From: Kiritimatiellia bacterium
GTDB lineage: Bacteria > Verrucomicrobiota > Kiritimatiellia > B70-G9
DNA: 17,175 nt
Assembly: GCA_012961745.1 (NCBI GenBank)
Contig: DTYT01000252.1
Coordinates: 1 to 17,175, forward strand
Reading direction: 5' to 3'
Positions 7,124-13,525 of the stretch are shown here, one piece after another; positions within the stretch are counted from its first letter, which is position 1; the number at the start of each line of letters is the position of its first letter. The translations under genes and the position numbers were made by a program. The notes beneath the pieces are model-generated. The model saw nothing but the letters and a program-made list of their open reading frames with translations, made no database searches and was not told where the DNA came from.

Positions 7124-8256
7124 ACTTCTGCAAGCACATTATCCCGGCGGGGGCTCTAATACTGGTGTGGCTCCCGTTGGCCGGTTGGCTGGGGGGCTGT
7201 TCACCACCGGATAGACGCCCGGCCCCCCCCGTAAGTCAGTCGTTCCGCGCCATGGGAACCACGGTGACGGTCAGTGTCAACCCGCGCAGAAGCGGAGACT
7301 TGCCGGGCCTTGTACGTCTCACCAAGCAGACCGTCAGCGACATTGAAAGGCGTATAAGCGTTTTTCTGCCGACAAGTGAAATCAGCGCTCTGAATCATGC
7401 CGCGGGAATAACTCGCATCCCGCTTTCGGCGCGGACTTATCACCTGCTGGTCTTGGCCCGGAAGTACGCACGCATGACGGGCGGAGCCTTCGATATCACG
7501 GTCGCACCCGCTGCGGAGCTCTGGGGCCTTCACGGGAAGGCACCATTGGCACCCCCCGCACCCGATGTTTCCAAGGCGTCACTGAGCGGCGCCGGCTGGG
7601 AGAACGTCGAACTGACCAATCAGGCGGCGTTTCTGCGGACGCCGTACACGCGGGTGGATCTCTGCGGCATAGGCATTGGATATGCGGTTGACCTTGCAGT
7701 GGTTGCCGCCCGGGAGGAAGGTTACCGCAGCTTCCTCATCCGGATAGGCAATCATGCTCGCGGCTTGGGCTGGCCGCGGGACCACCAGACATGGCGCGTC
7801 ACCATTCCCGATCCTTTCCTGCATCATCTGAACTTGGCCGAAATCGACATACCTTCGCAGGCGGCTGTCGCATGGTCGGTTCGGGGCCTGCGTGCCCCGA
7901 GGATCGGTGGGCGGATCGCTGGACCGGTCCTCGATCCGCGCACGGGCTTGCCGGTCGGGAGTCCAGCCCTTTGCGTGGTGTGGGCGGACACCGCCACGCG
8001 TGCCGACGCGCTATCCACGGCATTTACCGTTCTGGGCCCCGCCGGGACCAGTTCTTTGCTCAACAGGTTCGAGGATTGTAGCGTCTTGATGGTCGAAGAT
8101 TGTCCCCCGCCACGGTTCTGGGCGACCGAGGCAGTATGCGAGTTGATCCGTTGGAGAAGCCGCCGGCCCGCAGAGGTGATTCCGCTGCGGCCGCACAGCG
8201 GGAAGCTCAGCGCGCGGGCAGCAGGCCTGCAACCATTCCCGCCAGCCCGAGATTGA
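7120..8256 (+). CDS. apbE: ApbE-like FAD:protein FMN transferase homologue, lipoprotein, catalytic motifs degenerate
   Basis: 378 residues from the GTG at 7120, chosen because it overlaps the preceding stop, has AGGAG 11 bases upstream and gives an ideal lipoprotein signal: positive N-terminus, hydrophobic core and lipobox LGGC with Cys27. ApbE proteins attach FMN to threonines of NqrB/C and RnfD/G-type subunits on the outer face of the inner membrane. Conserved here are FRAMGTTVTVSV (42-53), the MTGGAFDITVAP segment (119-130), LDPRTGLPVG (271-280) and the ADALSTAF metal site (Asp296, Thr300). Eroded are the usual DLGGIAKGYAVD (here DLCGIGIGYAVD), AGGD (here IGNH, 209-212), the ATSGDYE block (here AWSVRG) and the His before DPRTG (here GPVLDPRTG). 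It may be inactive or altered. The last 50 bp overlap menA on the other strand. A C8 run lies at 7223-7230. Confidence 0.85.
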   Translation: MNFCKHIIPAGALILVWLPLAGWLGGCSPPDRRPAPPVSQSFRAMGTTVTVSVNPRRSGDLPGLVRLTKQTVSDIERRISVFLPTSEISALNHAAGITRIPLSARTYHLLVLARKYARMTGGAFDITVAPAAELWGLHGKAPLAPPAPDVSKASLSGAGWENVELTNQAAFLRTPYTRVDLCGIGIGYAVDLAVVAAREEGYRSFLIRIGNHARGLGWPRDHQTWRVTIPDPFLHHLNLAEIDIPSQAAVAWSVRGLRAPRIGGRIAGPVLDPRTGLPVGSPALCVVWADTATRADALSTAFTVLGPAGTSSLLNRFEDCSVLMVEDCPPPRFWATEAVCELIRWRSRRPAEVIPLRPHSGKLSARAAGLQPFPPARD

Positions 8257-9166
8257 ATCCGAGGACGCTGGCCACTTGTGAAAGGTAGAGGCTCCCTGGC
8301 ACTCCTTTCCGTGCCGCCGCCAGTGCAAGTGTAGAGATGTTCACCAGGGGGCCGGGAACGCCCCCCAATGCACCGCTTCCAATGCCCGGATGGAGTACCA
8401 TCGCCGAGATGACCAGAATCGCGGCAGCGTTGACTGCGAGCAAAAGGCGAACCGTTGTGCCGCGTCCCAACCGTACTGCCAACGTGCACTTGCCGGCGGC
8501 CTGGTCGGCGGCAATGTCCGGTAGCTCGTTGACCAGGATGATCCCACCGGCGAGCAGTCCCGGGTAAAGCGAGGACAGCACGGGTACCAAGGATATGAAG
8601 CCGGTTTGCACGTAGAATGCCCCGCACACCAGGAGGGGACCGAAGACCACCATGATCGCCAATTCGCCCAGGCCGCGATACGCCAGGCGAAGGGGCGGCG
8701 CGGTGTAGAACACCGCAAGCAAGCCTCCGCCTAAGGCGATCCAACTCAACGGGCCCCAGCCGCGGTCCACTTTCCAGGCAAGGGCCGTCCAACATAACAG
8801 GGCAACTGTTCCCGCGGCGCAGGCATACGCCGTCACGCGCCGAGGGGAAACGGCGTGGAGCGAAAGATAGGGGGAACCACCGCTCAGTGGTGTCCGGCGG
8901 CGGTTTTGCGGGTCTGCACCGGAAAGGAAGTCAAACAGGTCGTTGAACAGGTTGGCGGCGGCGTGGGCGGCCGCTATCCCGCCGAGCGTCAGAGCGGCCG
9001 CGGGCAGATCCATCCGCCGCGTCGTGATTCGCGCCAAGACCAGACCGAGAAGCACCGGCATCACGGAAGCCGATATGAAAGGGGCCCGGACGAGCCGAAG
9101 GAAGCTTGGTCGGGGCCTTCCACGGGGGATAGGACCGGCGGCTTGCGGCGTGTCTTGAAGCTTCAT
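8207..9166 (-). CDS. menA: MenA-like UbiA-family prenyltransferase (1,4-dihydroxy-2-naphthoate polyprenyltransferase)
   Basis: 319 residues with about eight or nine membrane helices. MenA joins a polyprenyl chain to 1,4-dihydroxy-2-naphthoate to give demethylmenaquinone at the inner membrane. Both diphosphate/Mg sites are intact: NDLFDFLSGAD (residues 75-85), followed by RRTPLSGGSPYLS, and NELPDIAADQAAGKCTLAVRLG (213-234). The SGGS after the first motif and the NExPDxxxD second motif are typical of MenA-type members. The start is ATG at 9166; the upstream SD is weak, and an AT-rich palindrome sits two bases before it. The 3' end overlaps apbE convergently, and menE is divergent. Other UbiA substrates cannot be excluded from sequence alone, but the menE-like neighbour supports quinone synthesis. 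Confidence 0.85.
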   Translation of the reverse strand: MKLQDTPQAAGPIPRGRPRPSFLRLVRAPFISASVMPVLLGLVLARITTRRMDLPAAALTLGGIAAAHAAANLFNDLFDFLSGADPQNRRRTPLSGGSPYLSLHAVSPRRVTAYACAAGTVALLCWTALAWKVDRGWGPLSWIALGGGLLAVFYTAPPLRLAYRGLGELAIMVVFGPLLVCGAFYVQTGFISLVPVLSSLYPGLLAGGIILVNELPDIAADQAAGKCTLAVRLGRGTTVRLLLAVNAAAILVISAMVLHPGIGSGALGGVPGPLVNISTLALAAARKGVPGSLYLSQVASVLGFNLGLAGMVAGLLPAR

Positions 9167-9167
9167 G

Positions 9168-9182
9168 ATATAGCGCCTATAT
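9168..9182. promoter_or_regulatory. AT-rich palindrome abutting the menA start
   Basis: ATATAG-CGC-CTATAT is a perfect 6-bp inverted repeat with a 3-bp spacer, one base upstream of the menA ATG, in otherwise GC-rich DNA in the 122-bp menA/menE divergent region. It could be an operator, a -10-like element or a small hairpin masking the ribosome binding region. No -35 element was matched to it. Confidence 0.35.
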
Positions 9183-9288
9183 TTCCGGCAGGAGCTTCCA
9201 AGGTCCTTAGCGATCCAATGGCCAGGGGAGAGTCTACTCGGTAGAAGGCCGGAGTCAAACCGGTCCGGCGGCGCAGGGTGCCGGTTCC

Positions 9289-10431
9289 ATGTCCACGATC
9301 CGTTGTCCTCTGCAGGAGGCCGCGCAGATCTCGCGGCACCGGCCGGCGGTGATCACGCCGGAAGGACTCCTGCGTTTCGGTCACCTGGAGCAGTGTGTTG
9401 GAGCTACGGCGGGCATCCTGCAGACTATCGGAATCCGGCCTGGTGACCGTATCGTGTTGGCCTTGCGGCCTTCGTGGCGGTTCCCGATTGTTGTCATGGC
9501 GGCGCTTCGCCGGGCAGCGGTCATCTGCCCAGTGGATCCCGACCTGCCCGATTCCCTTCTGGTCCGGAGCATTCGCCTGGCGGAGAGTACGCTGATCATC
9601 AGCGAGGGGCGGTGGGTGTCGCGTTTCAGCCGTATGGTGGACATCGCGGCAGCCGACGTCCAGCGGTTGACCGGCGTGGTCTATCCGGGGGGGGAAATCC
9701 ACCGTCCGGCGATGTTGTCCCTGGAACAACCGGCCACAATGTATTTTGTGTCCCGTGCCGATGGACATCGGGGCATCATACACACGATTGAAAGTCACTA
9801 CTACAGCGCAGTGGGTGCGAATCTCAACATCCGGCTGCGGTCCAATGACCGGTGGCTGTTGAATATGCCGGTGCATGTGGTGAGTGCCATCGGTGTTCTT
9901 TTCCGGTGTCTGCTGAGCGGAGCGACGTTGGTAATTCCGGAGGAGAATGATCCGCTGTGCGAGGCGCTTGAGAAGTACGCAATCACGCATGTCTCGCTGA
10001 CCCCCCGCCAGCTATCGGAGCTGCTCGCGGCCCAGTGTGACCGGCGCCGTCTTCCCAGCCTGCGGCACATCATCGTCCGGGGCCTGCCCGCTCCGGAGGA
10101 GCTCCAGCGGGCTGAAAGCCGGGGATTCAGAGTGCACCCGTGTTACGGCCGGACGGAAATGGCGTCTCAGGTGGCCGTGTCATCGGATTGCGATGGTCCC
10201 CTGGGACGCCGGACTCCGGGGAGGGTGCTGCCGTATCGGCGTCTCCGTGTGGATGAGAACGGGAACATTTGCGTGAGCGGACGAACCCTTTACAGCGCCT
10301 GCGTGGTGGAGGGGGAGCAGAGGGCCGTGCCGCCTCGGGACGGGTGGTACCGTACGGGTGACCGGGGCGCTTTGGACGCGTCGGGATATTTGACTATTGA
10401 GCACCTGGAGGATCCGGAAGGTTGCTGGTAG
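9289..10431 (+). CDS. menE: MenE-like o-succinylbenzoate-CoA ligase homologue, truncated and without P-loop
   Basis: 380 residues, against roughly 450-490 for MenE, which adenylates o-succinylbenzoate and forms its CoA ester. The MenE fold is clear: GIRPGDRIVLAL (48-59), HYYSAVGANLNI, RWLLNMPVHVVS, LFRCLLSGATLVIPE, THVSLTPRQLSELL, CYGRTEMASQV (285-295), GRVLPYRRLRV (311-321) and DGWYRTGDRGALDASGYLTI (351-370). Two essential elements are missing. The phosphate-binding loop, normally (F)TSGSTGxPKA, reads FVSRADGHRGII (153-164). The protein also ends at EHLEDPEGCW just where the hinge and C-terminal subdomain with the catalytic lysine should follow. No frameshift restores either. The start ATG has AGGG about ten bases upstream. 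The 3' end overlaps kamA by 38 bp. A G8 run lies at 9687-9694. It may be a pseudoenzyme, a decaying gene or a re-purposed binding protein. Confidence 0.8.
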   Translation: MSTIRCPLQEAAQISRHRPAVITPEGLLRFGHLEQCVGATAGILQTIGIRPGDRIVLALRPSWRFPIVVMAALRRAAVICPVDPDLPDSLLVRSIRLAESTLIISEGRWVSRFSRMVDIAAADVQRLTGVVYPGGEIHRPAMLSLEQPATMYFVSRADGHRGIIHTIESHYYSAVGANLNIRLRSNDRWLLNMPVHVVSAIGVLFRCLLSGATLVIPEENDPLCEALEKYAITHVSLTPRQLSELLAAQCDRRRLPSLRHIIVRGLPAPEELQRAESRGFRVHPCYGRTEMASQVAVSSDCDGPLGRRTPGRVLPYRRLRVDENGNICVSGRTLYSACVVEGEQRAVPPRDGWYRTGDRGALDASGYLTIEHLEDPEGCW

Positions 10432-11530
10432 AACTCTTTTCGCAGTATACCCGCGGCCTTCCTTCGTGGTCGGTGAGCTGCCATACCCCGTCTTTCCGCG
10501 AAATGACGTAGTCCGGCATGAGAGGAACCTTCCCGCCCCCCCCCGGCGGGTCGACGACGAACAGGGGTACGGCCAATGATCCTGTTCTGCCGTACATCCG
10601 GCGTATCAGCCTGATTCCGCTTTCCACCGAGGTGCGGAAATGCGAAGTGCCCGGCGCCAGGTCACATTGGTGAAGGTAGTAGGGCTTGACTCTCAAGCGC
10701 ACCAGTCCGTTCATCAGTTGGAGCATGGTCTGCGGCTCGTCATTGATGCCCTTCAATAGTACCGTCTGGTTCCCCATGGGTATCCCGCGCTCCGCCAGGA
10801 GAGAACACGCCGCGGCGAATCGGGGAGTCAATTCGTCCGGATGAACCGTGTGATGAATGAGCCACAGGGGTTGGTGTTCGCGGAGCAGCTCCGCCAGCGC
10901 AGGGGTCACCCTGGAGGGCAGCACCGCGGGAATGCGGGTGTGCAGGCGAAGCAACTCCACATGGGGAACACTTCTCAGGTCGCGCAGCAACCGCTGGAGT
11001 AGGCGGTCGTTCAGCATCAGCGGGTCGCCGCCGGACAGGATCACCTCGCGGATCTGCCGGTGGTTGCGGAGGTAGGCCAGGACTCGTGGCCACCAGTCAA
11101 TCCCGCGCCGCGCGCCGCGACCGAAAAGCCTGCGCCGGGTGCAGAACCGGCAGTAGACCGCACAACGGGCGGTTATCAAAAGCAGTAGCCGGTCGCTGTA
11201 AGTGTGAACCACGTCCGGGATGGGGGTATGCTGCTGTTCGCCGAGCGGATCGCAGACTTCTTCCGGCGACGTCTCCAACTCCCCGCAATGGGGAATAACC
11301 GCCCGGCGGAGCGGATAATCCGGTGCGGAGCCCCGGATCAGCGATGCGTAGTAGGGGGTGAGCGCCACCGGAACCCGGGTGCCGCGCCTTAGCGCCAAGA
11401 GTTCCTCCGGCGTGAGCTTGAGAATACGCGAGAGCTCCTCTGCGGTCTTGAGTCGCTTGCGAAGCTCCCCCCGCCACTCTTCACCGCCGGTGGCGCTTGA
11501 TTTTGCCTCGCCGGTGACGTTGGCAGTCAT
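10394..11530 (-). CDS. kamA: KamA, lysine 2,3-aminomutase (radical SAM, PLP)
   Basis: 378 residues from ATG at 11530; the frame stays open further upstream, but that part overlaps speB and has shadow-like composition. KamA isomerises L-lysine to L-beta-lysine using a [4Fe-4S]/SAM radical and PLP. The cluster motif is CAVYCRFCTRRR (Cys123, Cys127, Cys130). SGGDPLML follows. The PLP lysine is Lys334 in DPPGGGGKVPLMPDYV. Both acidic residues that bind the substrate side-chain amine are present: CDLAPGTSHFRT and FVVDPPGGGGK. This separates it from EpmB, which lacks the GGGGK-type second site. Codons for the glycine stretch form a C9 run on the plus strand (10536-10544). It is the last gene of the speA operon, 44 bp after speB. 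No ablB acetyltransferase is visible, so the fate of beta-lysine is open. Confidence 0.92.
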   Translation of the reverse strand: MTANVTGEAKSSATGGEEWRGELRKRLKTAEELSRILKLTPEELLALRRGTRVPVALTPYYASLIRGSAPDYPLRRAVIPHCGELETSPEEVCDPLGEQQHTPIPDVVHTYSDRLLLLITARCAVYCRFCTRRRLFGRGARRGIDWWPRVLAYLRNHRQIREVILSGGDPLMLNDRLLQRLLRDLRSVPHVELLRLHTRIPAVLPSRVTPALAELLREHQPLWLIHHTVHPDELTPRFAAACSLLAERGIPMGNQTVLLKGINDEPQTMLQLMNGLVRLRVKPYYLHQCDLAPGTSHFRTSVESGIRLIRRMYGRTGSLAVPLFVVDPPGGGGKVPLMPDYVISRKDGVWQLTDHEGRPRVYCEKSSTSNLPDPPGAQ

Positions 11531-11542
11531 GGATACCGTCTT

Positions 11543-11584
11543 CGGAGCCGGCCTTCGCCCGGTTCCGAGGAGGATCAACCTCGG
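11543..11584 (-). promoter_or_regulatory. Two overlapping, mutually exclusive hairpins in the speB-kamA spacer
   Basis: CCGAGG (11565-11570) can pair with CCTCGG (11579-11584). CGGAnCCGG (11543-11551) can pair with CCGGnTCCG (11559-11567). The arms share 11565-11567, so only one can form fully. Neither has a U-tract. They lie just before kamA, whose ribosome binding site is weak. A regulatory role is an inference. Confidence 0.3.
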
Positions 11585-12450
11585 AAAACCGCTTCCAACA
11601 GCAGCTTGGCCGCCAGCCGGGCTGCCACGTATTCTGACACACGGATTCCCGGTATGGGTGACAGTTCCGTGATGTCGGCACCTACCACTGATTTCTCCCG
11701 GCAGAGCATGCGGATGATTTCCAGGACCGTGGGCCAGTCCAATCCCCCGGGCTCCGGGGTGCCGGTGCCCGGCACCAGGGAAGGATCGAAAACATCCACG
11801 TCGATGCTGAGATAGACATAGCGGGCAAGGCGGTCCAGGATCACCGCAGCGAGCTGTTTCACCGGATGCGCCCGCATTTCGCTTGCGCGCAGTAACGTCA
11901 GCCGTTGTAGCCGGGCGAACTTGAATTCCTCCTCGGAGAAGCTGCGCACGCCCATCCAGATCGTCCCCACCCCCAGTTCGACCAGTCTGCGTCCGGTACA
12001 CGCATGGGAATACGGTGTCTCTTGATAGGTGTCGCGCAGGTCGGCGTGGGCATCCAGCAGCAGGACGTCCAGGTTTGTCCATATCTGTTTGGCCGCCGCC
12101 ACCAGGGGTGGGGTGATGGAGTGTTCTCCACCCAGCGCCAACAGGAAGCGTCTTTGCTGGAAGATCGGCTCGGCGGCGCAGCGGATCGCGTTCATCGCGT
12201 CCGGCGGATCCATGCCGCCGAGATCCAGGGCGGGCAATGTTTGAACCCGCCATTCCGGCTGAATGTTGTACTCTTCGTCAAAGAGTTCCACTTGCGTGCT
12301 GGCTTCCAGCACGGCTCGCGGGCCGTATCCAGTTCCCCCGCCGTAACAGACCGTCTTCTCGTAGGGAATCGGGAGAACCACCGCGGGGGCCTCCGGATCG
12401 CAGGCGATGCGGTCCTCGAGACCAAGGAAGTTGGGCGGCCCGGTTCTCAT
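11575..12450 (-). CDS. speB: SpeB, agmatinase
   Basis: 291 residues from the ATG at 12450, whose TG forms part of the preceding stop (ATGA overlap) and which has AGGGAC about eight bases upstream. Agmatinase hydrolyses agmatine to putrescine and urea with a dinuclear manganese centre. All ureohydrolase metal motifs are present: LGGEHSIT (His110), LLDAHADLRD (Asp133, His135, Asp137) and SIDVDVFDPSLVPGTGTPEPGG (Asp217, Asp219). YSHACT around 147-152 fits the agmatinase substrate loop. The upstream speA product is its substrate. The frame could be extended further upstream, but this would run back through the previous gene and is not needed. Arginase or another ureohydrolase is the alternative; context strongly favours agmatinase. 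Confidence 0.93.
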   Translation of the reverse strand: MRTGPPNFLGLEDRIACDPEAPAVVLPIPYEKTVCYGGGTGYGPRAVLEASTQVELFDEEYNIQPEWRVQTLPALDLGGMDPPDAMNAIRCAAEPIFQQRRFLLALGGEHSITPPLVAAAKQIWTNLDVLLLDAHADLRDTYQETPYSHACTGRRLVELGVGTIWMGVRSFSEEEFKFARLQRLTLLRASEMRAHPVKQLAAVILDRLARYVYLSIDVDVFDPSLVPGTGTPEPGGLDWPTVLEIIRMLCREKSVVGADITELSPIPGIRVSEYVAARLAAKLLLEAVFRG

Positions 12451-13466
12451 CCCGTAGTCCCTAAGCGTTCCAGCAGCGCCGAAACCATCAGCGGAAGCGC
12501 AATGGCGGCGTCGCTGATCACCGTGGCCTCCTTCGCCTGCTTTTCGTATTTCCCCCAGCTTTTCGACTCTGAAATGGTACATCCGCTCAATCCCCCGAAC
12601 TCGGGCCGGTCGGTGGTAATGCGTACCCCGTACTGGTAGCCGGTGGCGGGGGCTTTCTCTTCCCGGGTTTTCATGTTCAGGAAAGGATAGATCTGTTGGG
12701 CCCAGTTCCGGGGAACCCCGCCACCCACTGACACCAGGCCGGCACGCGGCTTGCCACAAATCAGCCTGCCGAAATGCTCGACATCGGCCAACGTATCGAA
12801 TACCAGCCGGCTCCCATCACCGAACCAATTGCGTTCATTGGCGGCTACGACGTTCAGGCCGAGTTCGCTGTCGGAGATGGCGGGAATGAATATCGGTACG
12901 CCCATTCGTGCCGCAACGGTGAGAATCCCCCGGCCCTCCAGACGCTGACCCACCTGACGGCAGAATTCGGCGGTAGGGATCACCCGCAGATCCCCGTGGC
13001 GTTCGTAGTCGAGATCCTTCAGCATCATATCGAGGATGTGCTCGGCGTGATAAAAGGCGGCTTCGGTTACGTAGGTGTCGTAGACGCGGTTGATTTCCAG
13101 TTCCCGGAGTTCCACATCGTCGGCAAACGGGTCCCCTATGTAGTGAGCCTGACGCCCGTCGGCGCATATGTTACACAAGTCATGAGCAATGGTGGCACCG
13201 GTACATACGACCACGTCCAGGAGGCCTCTTTCAAGCAGGGTCGCGACCAGCTCTCCCATGCCCGCCGGCACCATGGCCCCGGCCAGACTGATAACCCGCA
13301 GGCAATTCTCATCGCGGCATATCGCTTCCCATACGTCCACGGCGTAGGCCAGCGCCCGCCCCTGGAATGCACACCGCCGAAGTCCGCGTACCAGTCGGTC
13401 CGGCGTGGTGCACTCTTGGGGAGCCAGGGACCTTATCTTCTCCCGCAGGTAGTCCTCCTGCTTCAC
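12447..13466 (-). CDS. Deoxyhypusine-synthase-like protein (probable polyamine aminobutyltransferase)
   Basis: 339 residues from a GTG with a near-perfect AGGAGGA five bases away. The protein matches the deoxyhypusine synthase family along its length: NAD-site segments LAGAMVPAGMGE (61-72) and LVSVGGGVPRNW (244-255), CTGATIAHDL (88-97), TGYQYGVRITTD (275-286) and the catalytic block SKSWGKYEKQAKEATVISDAA, with Lys306 in the SWGK position of the enzyme-imine lysine. DHS modifies eIF5A in eukaryotes and archaea; bacteria lack eIF5A, so the acceptor must differ. Plant homospermidine synthase is a known DHS derivative that joins two putrescines. Lying between speA and speB, this gene most simply makes homospermidine or a related polyamine from putrescine (inference). 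Its stop overlaps speB. Confidence 0.88.
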   Translation of the reverse strand: MKQEDYLREKIRSLAPQECTTPDRLVRGLRRCAFQGRALAYAVDVWEAICRDENCLRVISLAGAMVPAGMGELVATLLERGLLDVVVCTGATIAHDLCNICADGRQAHYIGDPFADDVELRELEINRVYDTYVTEAAFYHAEHILDMMLKDLDYERHGDLRVIPTAEFCRQVGQRLEGRGILTVAARMGVPIFIPAISDSELGLNVVAANERNWFGDGSRLVFDTLADVEHFGRLICGKPRAGLVSVGGGVPRNWAQQIYPFLNMKTREEKAPATGYQYGVRITTDRPEFGGLSGCTISESKSWGKYEKQAKEATVISDAAIALPLMVSALLERLGTTG

Positions 13467-13470
13467 CTTG

Positions 13471-13477
13471 TCCTCCT
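13471..13477 (-). promoter_or_regulatory. Strong Shine-Dalgarno fixing the GTG start of the DHS-like gene
   Basis: AGGAGGA on the minus strand, with ACAAG-type spacing before the GTG at 13466. This makes the non-ATG start convincing, and it gives the gene its own strong initiation independent of speA. Confidence 0.75.
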
Positions 13478-13480
13478 ATG

Positions 13481-13523
13481 CCGCGGTCGGCCGCGGAATC
13501 CGGCGGGCGCCGGCCGGGGTTCC
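13481..13523 (-). promoter_or_regulatory. Tandem GC-rich stem-loops in the speA / DHS-like spacer
   Basis: CCGCGG-TCGG-CCGCGG (13481-13496) is a perfect 6-bp stem with a 4-base loop. Next to it, GGAA (13495-13498) can pair with TTCC (13520-13523) around an inner CCGGC/GCCGG stem. They fill almost the whole 59-bp spacer, just upstream of the ribosome binding site, and have no U-tract. They could stabilise the downstream message or modulate read-through from speA (inference). Confidence 0.4.
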
Positions 13524-13525
13524 GG

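Noticed and set aside
7824..8795. 323-codon minus-strand frame spanning apbE and menA
   Set aside because: Overlaps apbE antisense and menA in another frame; Arg/Gly-rich with no motif.
10531..10550. CCCGCC...GGCGGG as a bidirectional terminator between menE and kamA
   Set aside because: It lies well inside kamA, encoding the PLP-lysine glycine loop, and has no T-tract.
11531..12253. N-terminal extension of about 240 codons to the kamA frame
   Set aside because: It lies antiparallel-free but in another frame of speB on the same strand, has Arg/Gly/Pro-rich shadow composition, and the KamA family begins near the ATG at 11530.
12451..12759. N-terminal extension of speB into the DHS-like gene
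   Set aside because: The extra 103 codons overlap the conserved C-terminus of the DHS-like protein; the ATG at 12450 has a proper stop-start overlap and SD, and gives the normal agmatinase length.
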